This document shows positions 27,301 through 35,347 of a stretch of DNA of 64,000 bases, one piece after another. Source of the stretch: Malaya genurostris. Lineage: Eukaryota; Arthropoda; Insecta; Diptera; Culicidae. The notes under the pieces are model-generated. The model searched no databases. It had not been told where the DNA came from and saw nothing but the letters and a program-made list of their open reading frames with translations. The stretch spans positions 42,190,896 through 42,254,895 of the forward strand of contig NC_080572.1 of the NCBI RefSeq assembly GCF_030247185.1, given 5' to 3'. Made by a program: the position numbers and the translations under genes. The number at the start of each line of letters is the position of its first letter. The first letter of the stretch is position 1.

Positions 27301-30300
27301 AACTTGAAAACTATTCGTTGGAATTGCCCTTGTCATAACCCTAGAATAAATTAAGTTAAGCGCCTAGTTTTCTATGAAACAAATTACTCCAAATGAAGTA
27401 GGTTTTTTTCAGCGTCGATTGGCATGCGTATTTCGCATCATCAAAATTCAATTTAGTTACAGTTGGTCATGCAGAGTTCGTTGCTTGACAAGCGACCAAG
27501 TCTGTGCGCTTCCAATTTTATAAATGAATCAATGAGTAAGGAACGTTTGAGGACCGTTTGAAAAATCGGAAATCATTTCAGATCAGTACTGTGATGAAGC
27601 CATTCTTGTGAATCTGTACCTACCATCTTACAAATAAGATTGTTGTTTTACCTTTGCATACAATTTTCTTTGGTTTTCTTTGCATGCACGTAAGGTTATT
27701 CATACAATGGTAAGCTATGTATAAAAGAAAACGATTTACTTCTGGCGTTTTTGTTTTTAAATTGCGCTACACCGGTGCAGCTAAGGTTGCACTAGAACCG
27801 TTTGTTTTTGCACTTTTCTGCACCGGTTCTATTGGTGTATCACTTATCAATAGTTTGGTGTATTTCAACAAGATGGGACTCCGTGTCACACCTTGAATCG
27901 CACTCAGGAATTGTTGCAGGAACATCTGTCGTTCTAGGCAAAAGTTATGTGAATTCAGCATCGGTCTTATTCCGCTAGATTATGGCCGGTATGCCGCGTT
28001 ATGAAAACCCGAGCCTGTCCTAAACACCACCCGATTACAGTAAGCCTCCGAAAAACATAGACTCGTACCGGGAGCAGAATGGATCCAGGCTACACCTTCG
28101 GTGCTGTCATACGTTCCGGAAGCGTGTGGAGGCCATAATTGTAGCAAGTGGAAACTAGATCGATGATTGAAATAATTTACGACTCTGAAAGACATCTAAT
28201 TCAAAAATCTGAAATCTGTATCCTAGAATATTTTGGCAGCAGTTTGTTTTGAAATGTTTCGACTTAGTTTTCTTAAAATTTCGAACGTTTTCGCTCAACG
28301 TAGACTTTTCTAAAGTACTCGGATACTTCACTTTATTTCCCATTTCTCTCCTACGAATCATTCCGTTTTATGTGTCCTTTTGCTTTTAATTCTACAACAC
28401 CTTCTTGAAAAACCAAAATTGAGTAATGCGCGAATCATTGCGTTCACTCGCTCGATTAGGAGTATTATCGACATTACCAACCTACTTATCTTTAAGTTTC
28501 TACTAAGGCAGTTTATGTTAAACTCTTGTGCCACCCAGCAGTTCAATATAAACCGCTAAGCAGAAGTAATGTTCATACTGTTTTCAAAACAATTTATGTT
28601 TTGCTCCGACGTGAAACGTCCTTACTAACGTGCCCAACGAAAACATCGTTTTCAGCTTATACTGGCCGATTCAGGTATAGTCATTTAAAGATAGTCTAAG
28701 ACGAAACGTAAAGAAAAGTAAATTCAATTATGTGCCCTAAGCTCAAACATAGGATAACCCCTAAATGATTACCAACCTATTTATAATGACTGACCTACTC
28801 GTTGAAGTACTTCTTTGACTTCCTCATGCATTACACAGCAGCCTTTCTCTTTCAAACATAAACAAAATAGCATCATTTAGAAAAAAAAAACCTCTCAAGG
28901 AGCTACTGAGCTCGACTAACAGCTGTTTGACTGTGTCCACGCTTTTATGCATCAGACGCGATCGTTTGATTTCAATTGTCACTAATTTTACCATTCACTA
29001 TTCCAGGGAATGCAAGCATACCTGAATCGCCGCAACCGCCAGTTGCGTGACAGCTTCACCAACCTGGTGCCTCCTCAGTACAATCCCTACACGACATCCA
29101 GCGAGCGATATCAAAATTTCGAAGAAACGCAATACGATCGCATTCGGTTGGAAAATCTGAAGCAAATCGCTTCCCCTAGAAGGAAGCGTTTGGATCTTCC
29201 ATCAGCACCACGTCACGCGAAAAAGGTTGATATAATTCCAAGAGAGATGCTGCGGTTTACTTTGGACGATGTCATGATCGACCACCAAGATCCAGAGAAT
29301 CTATCTGCAATCGAAAAAGTAAAACCTAGGACAAAACGACAGAGTACCGAACGAAACGCGAAACGAATTGAGCCAGTTCCCCGTGAGATTTTTCGGTTCG
29401 AGTTTAAGGACGCGATGACGGAAAAGCCAAACCTGCAAACAGAAAATAAATCGCATAGCACTAGAAAAAGACGTTCGGCGGATGCGGAAAGCAAAGAAGG
29501 ACGGAAAATGGTTTCTTTTGAACTGCAGGACGCCAAGACGCCCGATCGGGATACAAAACTTTTCCACAAACAGATGATGGAAGAAAATCCGAACCTTAGA
29601 ATGCCTTTCACTACATCTGATACCTTCACGAAAGGTTCCGTCCATGACGAGATTGTTGAGCGACCTGAATTGAGGAAACGAGAAGGTAAGAAAGATAAAC
29701 GGGATGATGCGATGGAGGAATCGGATATGAACATTGAAGAATCTCGGAGGGTGAAGGTTTCCAGGGCCAATAAGAAAAAAATGGCAAATTATGAAGATTT
29801 ACCCCTGGGTGTTCAGAAAGCGATTGATATTGCGATAAAGGAAAATGAACGAATGAACGGTAAGACCACAGAGGAGCCATCAAGGGGCACTAAATATTAT
29901 TTTGGTGATAAGAAACCTAAAACCAAAAAGCCTTATAGCTCTACTACAAGCTCTAAAACAAATCAGGCAGGTTCGCAAGAATCAAAATTGGTCAATAATC
30001 CTCAAATGGAATCAGGATTTGTACCAACCAAACCGATTTCAAGCGAATCTAGTGAAAATTTGAAACCAGAAAAATCTTCTCCCGGAACCTGGTGGTCTGG
30101 ATCGAATGTTCAACGACCGAAAAGACTTCAGCAAAAAACGGTATATCCACCATTAGTCGTTAGTCCACAGTATGTCCAAACATACAAACCGACTATGGAA
30201 AGTCACAAAATGAAAGACCTTTCACCAAGATACGAACAGTCCCATCAATATTCCGGAGCTTCAAAGGAAATTCAAGAGAAACCAAAAATTCAATACCTAA

Positions 30301-31577
30301 TCAAAGAAATTCCCGTACCGGTTAGACCAAGAACAAAAATTACCGTTCAACCAACGATCTCTATTTTGTATGACAAAGAGCCAACCGCTCCAGCAACCTC
30401 TTCCGAAGATCAATCTAACTATAACAATCCGTACGGACCTGTAGAACTACGATACGAGCAACAAAAGGAACAGGTTGACTCTTATCAAAACTTGAACATC
30501 GTCGTTCCAGATTCCAAAGAACAGACCGATGCTTCTTACTACGATCACAACAATGTGGAGCACTCAAAATCACAAGAATCATCATCGCACTCCTCCGAGA
30601 ATTACGATAAAACTGGAAGTAGTATAGCAGCCCTATCGGCACTAATCGGCAAAAGGCCGACTGCGCAACTGAGAGGGCTTAATAATCTCCTACACATGCC
30701 GATCCCGATCGGTAATCAACAACCTCTGCAGACAATGAAAACCCGGATTCGGCCCCAAGATAGTACCGCTCCTGTCATGTTCCCAGGAGAACCAACCACA
30801 CCGAATCCGTTACCAAAGAAAACACCCGGCTACCGTAGTGTTAAGATCGAAAATGGTCCAAAAATTTTGTATGAAGATCCCAATCCAAACACTTTGTATC
30901 ACACGGTACAAATGAACCCACAGCTTCAGGTTCCTATGACGAAAGATTACACCCCCATCAAGGAGGTGGTATCCGATATATCGGATACTGATCTGGTAGG
31001 CCCAACGGTAGCTACTCCGACTCATGCGACATACATTATAGGATCCACGTCGGCTACACCCCAAGCAGAAGCCAGCAGTTACGAAGTGCATGCCAACAGC
31101 CAAGAATCGTCTCCATATCAGGAATATCATGAGATTCATGCAACCCCTGAGCCGGTCAGTGTGCAATATCAAACTAGACAGCTGGACCACCGTTACCACG
31201 AACAAATTCAACACCATCACCCGCTGAACCAGGAAGAATACAATCCGCATAGTGAGCCCGATCACTATCATCATGAATCCAGTGAAGATTTAGATGTAAG
31301 TACTTAATGCGATAGAATCTCCTGCTGTAATATTTCCATACGATTTACATTTCAGGACTCGGAAGGATATGCTTTCGGATATCGAGTACGTGATTTTCAC
31401 ACTGGAAATGACTTCGGGCATGTGCAGAATCGGGACAACGGTGTTACACGCGGAGAATATCACATACTGTTACCGGACGGACGAGTTCAGAACGTTCGCT
31501 ACACCGCCGATGAAAAAGGATTCCACGCAGAAGTTAGCTACGAAAGTGTACATTCGTCCCACGAAGTTAGGAAATAG
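9351..31577 (+). CDS. Secreted cuticular protein with C-terminal RR chitin-binding domain (four coding exons, 881 aa)
   Basis: The model joins 9351-9365, 27059-27178, 29007-31295 and 31356-31577. Each junction has GT..AG signals and is phase 0. Residues 1-16 (MRQCCFLLLLLPMVYG) form a signal peptide split by the 17.7-kb first intron. Residues 46-808 are charged and low in complexity, with basic furin-like sites at about 103-106 (RRKR), 153-156 (RTKR) and 198-201 (RKRR). Between them are related modules (PREMLRF..DD, PREIFRF..DA, MVSFELQDA). A His-rich segment precedes residue 808. Residues 809-881 form a Rebers-Riddiford domain with FGYRVRD..TG..FGH and LLPDGR.Q.V.YTAD..GF, closest in pattern to pro-resilin and RR-2. 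RR domains bind chitin in extracellular cuticle. The length is far above typical CPR proteins. The function of the long N-terminal part is unknown. Confidence 0.88.
9366..13899. other. Intron 1, first part; no gene recognised
   Basis: Sequence is AT-rich and unique-looking. The tail sequence 'gattttacatcttataatgcacataaatgg' near 10393-10423 matches the dispersed repeat at 5929 and 54574. A GC-richer patch (10880-11030) is open in all three + frames over about 190-250 bases but shows no protein motif. I treat those as chance frames. Confidence 0.45.
13900..14110 (-). pseudogene. Reverse transcriptase fragment of a non-LTR retrotransposon
   Basis: Read on the minus strand from about 14071 downwards, the translation runs VPQAVVPGPTLFLLYINDSP and then LFADE. 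This matches the conserved reverse transcriptase block (G)VPQG..LGP.LF..YIND followed by the catalytic FADD box, here FADE. It is short, has no flanking coding sequence, and lost the second catalytic Asp. The element is probably Jockey/CR1-like. It is a dead relic inside intron 1. Confidence 0.65.
14200..15660 (+). pseudogene. LOA-like LINE ORF2 remnant with RNase H domain
   Basis: The 3' part of an ORF2 is broken by several frameshifts. About 14270-14520 is the end of the reverse transcriptase/thumb (YLITKCQQRVN, LERMQYCCLRIALGC). 14586-15020 encodes an RNase H domain with its acidic residues (CYTDGS, ITEIAA, FTDSLS). 15300-15570 is the C-terminal region (DVSRDFIRVMSRLMSNHYTL..H, YRDID..W.C). 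The same C-terminal region occurs on the minus strand at 22680-23060. The layout resembles LOA-clade LINEs known in mosquitoes. It is non-functional. Confidence 0.8.
15661..16415. other. Intron 1, no gene recognised
   Basis: The beginning may be the 3' UTR of the preceding LINE remnant: 'agttcaaccaatagct' and 'gatgcactgatac' resemble the tail of the minus copy near 22690-22740. The rest shows nothing I can support. Confidence 0.4.
16416..16560 (-). mobile_element. tRNA-derived SINE (Feilai-like)
   Basis: On the minus strand an A-box region (16532-16549) is followed by a perfect B box GGTTCGATTCC inside GGGTTCGATTCCC (16492-16504). Then comes a body ending 'gttaaaacctctataatgg'. The order and spacing are those of a tRNA-derived Pol III promoter driving a SINE. 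Similarity to mosquito Feilai-type SINEs is from general knowledge, not a search. Confidence 0.7.
16640..17240. other. GC-richer intronic block, possible regulatory region
   Basis: This block in intron 1 is less AT-rich than its surroundings and not repeat-like. It contains a 14-bp palindrome ATTTGCATGCAAAT (16711-16724) made of two overlapping POU octamers, plus E-box-like CAGTTG. Open frames on both strands have no domain signature. An enhancer role is only a suggestion from composition and motifs. Confidence 0.3.
17241..17919. other. Intron 1, no feature recognised
   Basis: AT-rich sequence with no open frame, repeat end or regulatory motif I can support. Confidence 0.4.
17922..18846 (-). 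mobile_element. Fold-back DD41D mariner derivative, copy 2 (925 bp)
   Basis: TA duplications at 17920-17921 and 18847-18848 flank an element of exactly the same length and structure as the copy at 3826. Inverted arms are at 17922-18095 and 18673-18846. By eye it differs from copy 1 by only a few bases: the first base of each end, and one base in each arm changing Glu to Lys in the coding arm and Glu to Gly in its mirror. It lies in intron 1 of the cuticular gene. The truncated catalytic frame 18029-18688 (minus) is intact across the three aspartates. Confidence 0.9.
18029..18688 (-). pseudogene. Truncated DD41D transposase, copy 2
   Basis: The 219-codon frame is near-identical to the copies at 3933 and 48074, with the three catalytic Asp residues present and the N-terminal DNA-binding domain absent. 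The penultimate segment reads HLNKIIFKK instead of HLNEIIFKK. Confidence 0.8.
19160..19250 (-). mobile_element. Fragment of the 5' UTR of the ORF1-bearing LINE
   Basis: This stretch (actgtacttggtttcttctg...cgactgacttggatgagatg) matches 39563-39640, the region just upstream of the ORF1 start on the minus strand there. It is a short orphan 5' end. Confidence 0.55.
19325..19715. repeat. Degenerate MITE-like repeat block
   Basis: The block contains repeated and inverted versions of 'cttattaccggtgtcac', 'cacttcacggtg' and 'aagtgaagtga'; the far end carries 'ggtaataagggcc', the inverse of 'cccttattac'. This is the look of a decayed miniature inverted-repeat element. Ends and target duplication are not resolved. 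Confidence 0.45.
20150..20254 (-). mobile_element. tRNA-derived SINE head
   Basis: On the minus strand the sequence begins GGGTTGGCGGCTCAATGCAT and contains an A-box-like GGCTCAATGCATAGGGC and a B-box-like TGTTCGAGCCCC, then 'gacctggaaggattc'. This is a tRNA-derived SINE head. Tails that look like the same family occur at 45318-45395 (+) and at the right edge of the window (minus). Confidence 0.65.
20255..20440 (+). mobile_element. ORF1-only LINE 3' end, copy 2
   Basis: The last residues of ORF1 (SPPVKRMTTRSSHKK) are followed directly by a tail with 'aaaacggccacgt', 'gcttaagcgcat' and 'gagccgaaataaaaaa'. The same join of ORF1 end to tail occurs at 2404-2972 and 38550-38640. No ORF2 sequence intervenes. 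Confidence 0.6.
20657..22493. mobile_element. DNA transposon with ~24-bp terminal inverted repeats, no transposase seen
   Basis: The ends read GGGTAACGGCTCCCTACTTC on the left, and the right end is its complement with about two mismatches over 24 bp. Both are flanked by TA (20655-20656 and 22494-22495). Internal open frames are short and show no transposase motif, so it is a non-autonomous TA-inserting element of about 1.84 kb. A long hairpin lies inside it (21435-21630). It sits next to a likely LINE 3' end (minus strand, 'aaataaacgtatttatg' at about 20628-20644). Confidence 0.65.
21435..21630. repeat. Near-perfect 85-bp hairpin
   Basis: The arms 21435-21521 and 21546-21630 are inverse complements with only about three single differences and a small indel. 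They are separated by a 24-nt loop. Transcription in either direction would give a long stem-loop. Whether it is a nested MITE or a hairpin-RNA precursor cannot be told from sequence. Confidence 0.85.
22680..23060 (-). pseudogene. LOA-like LINE 3' end (ORF2 C-terminus)
   Basis: On the minus strand the translation contains YRDIDHVVWPCVEYRDIRSQL and LACRDLPHIKLLYHFLKSI. These are homologous to 15430-15570 on the + strand. A segment of about 27 bp (ggttatcgcgatattgatca...) is duplicated in tandem, repeating the YRDIDHV block. The 3' UTR follows to about 22684. The 5' part of the element is missing. Confidence 0.75.
23315..23552 (+). repeat. Possible MITE-like repeat
   Basis: The block starts 'agagatgccagatctgcag' and ends 'gcaaccctgtct', with internal 'tctgcagatt' repeats and an open frame that looks incidental. 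'agatgccagat' also begins the hairpin at 21431. I cannot define its ends. Confidence 0.3.
23668..24021 (-). CDS. Small basic coiled-coil-like protein, possible gene nested in intron 1 (117 aa)
   Basis: An ATG-initiated frame of 117 codons lies on the strand opposite the cuticular gene. The first 60 residues are Ser/Thr/Lys-rich. Residues about 58-117 are an alpha-helical, strongly basic heptad-like segment (EKRERRLKRQKEYYQRLKLEKR, then RRLQYELQQRSKNRKSQKK), which suggests a nuclear or RNA-associated protein, but I do not recognise the family. Just upstream are a TTTTCAG acceptor-like site and a GTAAGC donor-like site only 40 bp apart, too short for a confident 5' UTR intron. No clear AATAAA follows. 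It could be a real nested gene, a retrocopy or a gene relic. Confidence 0.5.
   Translation of the reverse strand: MAEKNEITTETAKIPKKLDPAKQSSIVTTSGKRFQRYQHRKCPSSSLHSSGKTVETPEKRERRLKRQKEYYQRLKLEKRMIENNPAILELVRERRLQYELQQRSKNRKSQKKTQKVK
24080..25007. other. Intron 1, degenerate dispersed repeat
   Basis: The block near 24510-24575 (accggtctcggttataccgg...ttccgaaagtacc) belongs to the same decayed repeat as 640-1085 and 35050-35330. No gene seen. Confidence 0.4.
25008..25305 (+). repeat. Satellite-like repeat, truncated copies
   Basis: Two truncated units in tandem (25008-25215 and 25216-25305) are of the 281-bp repeat seen intact at 34042-34322. They start 'ggcatattcagtagtgttc'. The first stops at 'cttgctg', the second at 'actggcag'. 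This is a dispersed outpost of the downstream array. Confidence 0.8.
25306..27058. other. End of intron 1, no gene recognised
   Basis: No repeat family or gene identified. 26.3-26.9 kb is richer in GC and CA/GA motifs and could contain regulatory sequence near exon 2, but nothing specific supports this. The intron ends in a polypyrimidine tract and CAG at 27056-27058. Confidence 0.4.
27059..27178 (+). CDS. Coding exon 2 of the cuticular protein
   Basis: The exon has 40 codons in phase 0 between ttttttcag and GAT|GTAAGT. It encodes the hydrophobic core of the signal peptide (FLLLLLPMVYG) and the start of the mature protein (SRPPAAVFEDVFELGRPT). Signal peptidase would probably cut after Gly16 or nearby. 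Confidence 0.85.
27179..29006. other. Intron 2 with a half MITE
   Basis: The 1.8-kb intron is bounded by GTAAGT and TTCCAG. At about 27744-27850 lies one end of the MITE family seen whole at 49806-50064 (tggcgtttttgtttttaaattg, then 'gctacaccggtgcag'), without its other end. No gene seen. Confidence 0.6.
29007..31295 (+). CDS. Coding exon 3 of the cuticular protein (763 codons)
   Basis: The exon carries residues 46-808. It begins GMQAYLNRRNRQL and ends SSEDLD at a GAT|GTAAGT donor. It is rich in Lys, Glu, Ser, Pro, Tyr and Gln. Three basic clusters (RRKR, RTKR, RKRR) alternate with related modules in the first 220 residues. The last ~60 residues are His-rich (HHH and HYHHE motifs). Codon choice is uneven and Gly-poor, unlike most RR-protein repeats. 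Antisense and shifted open frames over this exon are shadows. Confidence 0.9.
31296..31355 (+). other. Intron 3 (60 bp)
   Basis: The short intron runs from GTAAGTACT to TTTCAG. Skipping its removal would stop translation after V-S-T (GTA AGT ACT TAA), giving a protein without the RR domain. Confidence 0.85.
31356..31577 (+). CDS. Coding exon 4 of the cuticular protein: RR chitin-binding domain
   Basis: The 73 codons from DSEGYAFGYRVRD to the stop TAG at 31575-31577 are almost exactly one RR domain. Aromatic and Gly positions typical of the chitin-binding face are visible (YAFGY, GEYHILLPDGR, VRYTAD, GFHAEVSYE). The domain as a separate exon at the end of the protein is notable. The + strand open frame 31369-31785 overlaps it in another frame and is a shadow. 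Confidence 0.9.
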   Translation, partial: DSEGYAFGYRVRDFHTGNDFGHVQNRDNGVTRGEYHILLPDGRVQNVRYTADEKGFHAEVSYESVHSSHEVRK

Positions 31578-32490
31578 CGGCAATGAAAGTGTTGTACCCG
31601 TTAGAACTAGCTATTACAAGTATTTTGTTACTGTTCCTCGTAAGCCAAGAGGAAAATGTGTACATAAAATCGAATATTCACTGCGAAGCACGAGAAGAAA
31701 GCTTTTTACTGGTGAGCAAGCGAGAGCTTTAGCTACTCTCCACCAGAGCGATTTCATTCTACTAGAAAAAGCTTCCATGCATTAGCCGCGCTAAGTCAGT
31801 TTAATAAGCTTCTAGTGTTAAAACGATAAAGACGATACGACGAAAGTAGGTAGTATTAATTGAATCGTTTATTTTTTCTAAATTCATCGGACAAAAATTT
31901 ACACTTGTTTAAAACCAATTAAACTAATTTCACCTTTCGGAACGAATTTTACGAGCAGTTAATATTTGCATTATCGTTTTTATTACTGTTAATAGTTGAT
32001 CTTTTTTCGTTTCATTCTGTTTTTAGATGTAGTTTCACCATCATTTGTTATTTAATTGTATCGTTATTTAATAGCACACTGCTGCTACTCGACATTTTCT
32101 GTGACACCAGCGTACCACCAGAACCGAGGGTACTCTTTTGTGATTGAGGGACCTGTGCAATTGTTATCATTAATATTCCACCGTTAAGCTTGTTGATTTT
32201 TGTTATTGTTGAATGTATAGAAAATATCGACTCGAGACCCCGAAACAAATATTCCTCATAGCATCATTTCGGATCATTCAGTAGCATGTAAGGATAGGCG
32301 AAGTGATCAATCGAAGGAAAATCAAAAGTATTATTATGACAAAAATGTCAGACGCTGCACGTACATATATCTAACCTTCAACCGCTAGATATGTATTGAC
32401 GCGACCTAAGCCAAAATAGTTCAGTACCTTTTAAATATTTCATGTAGTTAGCAAACGAAAGCGGAATAAAGAAATTAATTAATGTTATCA
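31578..32490 (+). other. Probable 3' UTR of the cuticular gene
   Basis: An AT-rich region follows the stop codon. The first AATAAA hexamer is at 32465-32470, implying a 3' UTR near 900 nt. Its true end is not determined. Confidence 0.5.
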
Positions 32491-32828
32491 AAAAATCATG
32501 TTTCATTGATTGGAAAATATTAGAAAACTAAACTGGTTTTTGTGAAACGAGTAAATATTATTATGGCGAAGCTTGATTGTCACTTTCAGTCCATTGGTAT
32601 GTTGGCTATTAAGTTTCGTTTACGGTATTCGATATCTGTTAATGTGTGTGCATTTGGGAAATAAACGATTCATGTTGGATTGTTATGTCACACAGCAATT
32701 GCAAATAACGTGTGTTCTGTTCAAAAATTGGTCAAAAAATAATGGAAAAAAATCAATTCAACTGTTTTATTAAAAAATCATGTTTTTTCTTTCAAGCTCA
32801 ATTCATACAGGATAAAGGATGAATAAAA

Positions 32829-34602
32829 GGGCATATTCAGTAGTGTTCTAGTTCTAGATGCATAATTTATACCAGCTACAAAATTTAAATCTGAATTACT
32901 TTTTTATTTATGACTTCTGGTCAGTCAGTAATTTTTACTTTTTTCGGTATTTTAACGATATCAAACTAACTAGAGATTATAAGAGGAGAAAGAATATGAA
33001 ATCATAGAGCCATAGTACTCAAGGAAGAGCAAGGATGTGAAGAATAAAGTGCGGAAAAGTGAGACGTGACAAGGGTCATTTAAGTAAGCAGAAGGCTTCT
33101 CGTATCTAAACTTTTACCTTCTACCAGAGGAGTCGAACTTAGGCATCTTAAAGATACGAGTCATCCGAGTCTCTGATATGTCAGAAAGTAAAGGCAAAGG
33201 TCGTTTGCCATTTACTGTCCGAACCGGCAAAAGTAAAGTTACGAGAAGTTGTCACATTCTGCCCACGACGGTTTCTCACACAATGTGTTTCATTGTGTTG
33301 ATATTTTCTCATCTCTATACAGTTAGTTATAACACCGGAATGGAAGATTTGTCCGAAACTATTCCTTGAGTGCCTGGAGTTGTAGCGTATGGCTATGCGT
33401 CCCAGGGTGCAAGCGGCGCACGGACAGCGCTCCATTCATCGCTGTGTGTGATGGAATCCCATCAAATTTTTTTACTTTTTACCGTCGTGGGCAGAATGTG
33501 ACAACTTCTCGTAACTTTACTTTTGCCGGTTCGGACAGTAAATGGCAAACGACCTTTGCCTTTACTTTCTGACATATCAGAGACTCGGATGACTCGTATC
33601 TTTAAGATGCCTAAGTTCGACTCCTCTGGTAGAAGGTAAAAGTTTAGATACGAGAAGCCTTCTGCTTACTTAAATGACCCTTGTCACGTCTCACTTTTCC
33701 GCACTTTATTCTTCACATCCTTGCTCTTCCTTGAGTACTATGGCTCTATGATTTCATATTCTTTCTCCTCTTATAATCTCTAGTTAGTTTGATATCGTTA
33801 AAATACCGAAAAAAGTTTAAATCTGAATTTTATAACAAGAAAAACTGGCAGCCCCAGCAGTGTTTTACTCGTGTTTCAAATATACAAAAAATAGAACGGC
33901 ATCGTAGACCAGTTTTAAATTTGACAGAAGATCTGGTCGAATAAATAAAACTAGAACGGCTTGCTGGAGATACGTTTGTTCCAGTTTCTGCTCTATTATA
34001 GATCTTACATATAGAACTTCTAGCTGCTTAATTTGCTCTAAGGGCATATTCAGTAGTGTTCTAGTTCTAGATTCATAATTTATGTCAGTTACAAAATTTA
34101 AATCTGAATTTTATAACAAGAAAAACTGGCAGCCCCAGCAGTGTTTTACTCGTGTTTCAAATATACAAAAAATAGAACGGCATCGTAGACCAGTTTTAAA
34201 TTTGACAGAAGATCTGGTCGAATAAATAAAACTAGAACGGCTTGCTGGAGATACGTTTGTTCCAGTTTCTGCTCTATTATAGATCTTACATATAGAACTT
34301 CTAGCTGCTTAATTTGCTCTAAGGGCATATTCAGTAGTGTTCTAGTTCTAGATTCATAATTTATGTCAGTTACAAAATTTAAATCTGATTTTTATAACAA
34401 GAAAAACTGACAGCCTCTGCAGTGTTTTACTCGTGTTTCAAATATACAAAAAAAAAAATAGAACGGCATCGTAGACCAGTTTTAAATTTGACAGAAGAAC
34501 TGGTCGAATAAATAAAACTGGAACGGCTTGCTGGGGATACGTTTGTTCCAGTTTCTGTTCTCTTATAGATCTTCCATATAGAACTTTTAAGCTGCTGAAT
34601 TT
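32829..34602 (+). repeat. Tandem 281-bp satellite array with an internal insertion
   Basis: Three units start 'gggcatattcagtagtg' at 32829, 34042 and 34323. Units 2 and 3 begin exactly 281 bp apart. Unit 1 is split by a 919-bp insertion. Removing it with one 13-bp target copy gives 69 + 212 = 281 bp, again the exact unit length. Unit 3 is more diverged at its end. Related truncated units lie at 25008-25305. The repeated short open frames in the array are by-products. Confidence 0.9.
32898..33816 (-). mobile_element. 919-bp hairpin-forming, retroposon-like insert with 13-bp target duplication
   Basis: The direct repeat TTAAATCTGAATT flanks the insert (32885-32897 and 33817-33829). Two perfectly complementary-looking arms of 336 bp (32937-33272 and 33481-33816) enclose a 208-bp spacer. 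On the minus strand it ends in 'cataaataaaaaagt' next to the target duplication, like a polyadenylated retroposon made by target-primed reverse transcription. No protein is encoded. A B-box-like GTTCGACTCC occurs in each arm. I do not recognise the family. Confidence 0.8.
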
Positions 34603-35345
34603 AGTGCATGCGAATTATATAACTCCCTCCGATAAGTTTGGACCGACCTCCTTAGACACTTTATTCATCGCAGAGCAGCAGTTTGTCCCATACAAAGTTT
34701 CTGAATTTAGGTTATATATGATCAAAAATAAAAAAATATCACGTGTTAGATTTAATATAAATCTTTAAATTGGAACGCATTCAATCAGAATCCATAAATT
34801 GGAACGCACTCCTATTTCTCAAAGATGGCTACACCGATTTCCATAAACTTAGAACAAAATGAAAGGTCTAAGGATCTCATAGGTAACAATTAAATTTAAA
34901 CCGACTTCGGCTACACGATCTTCGGATTTTAGTTGCATAGGTACCATAAAAATCCAAAAAAGATTTAAAACCCATACAAGAATTCTGAATTTTATGTTGA
35001 AAATTTTGAACCGTATATAAAACAACGTTACCAAAAACCGTAAAAATATATCTTAGAACTGTTTTTGGTTATACTGGTCCTTGGATTCCGGTTCCGGAAG
35101 TGCTGAAAATGGGAATACAAAATCCACTTTGGCATCTTGAAAAATGCTGATATTCACAAACTAGATTCAAATAGATGTAACAGAGTTGAGTGTGTTTGGG
35201 TATCACTCGAAAAGGTTAGCAAATTGGAAATGTTTTAGGACTCTTTTAGACGATTTAATTATTCTACAGTTGACGATTTCTAATTTGAACACTCAACAAC
35301 TTGTTATTCCGGAGCTGACTGTAGGGTTCAGATAAAAACAAACTC
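34603..35345. other. Intergenic, degenerate dispersed repeat
   Basis: 35050-35330 belongs to the decayed repeat with 'ggattccggttccggaagt', and its continuation resumes at 35924 after the DD37D element. No gene seen. Confidence 0.45.
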
Positions 35346-35347
35346 TA

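Noticed and set aside
29213..29770. 185-codon open frame antisense to exon 3 of the cuticular gene
   Set aside because: Shadow of the + strand coding sequence. Composition (Ser/Phe/Arg) is what the Lys/Glu/Ser-rich sense frame produces in reverse; no motif or promoter.
30810..31274. 154-codon open frame antisense to the end of exon 3
   Set aside because: Shadow of the sense frame. The hydrophobic runs come from the His/Tyr/Gln-rich sense codons.
31369..31785. 138-codon + frame overlapping exon 4
   Set aside because: Out of frame with the RR domain, which has clear family residues and good splice sites.
33178..33572. Short frames repeated on both sides of the 33-kb palindrome
   Set aside because: Mirror images produced by the inverted arms; not conserved protein features.
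33565..33650. Possible complete tRNA fold around the B-box-like GTTCGACTCC
   Set aside because: A 7-bp acceptor-like pairing exists, but the T-arm stem does not pair and the anticodon loop has the wrong length.
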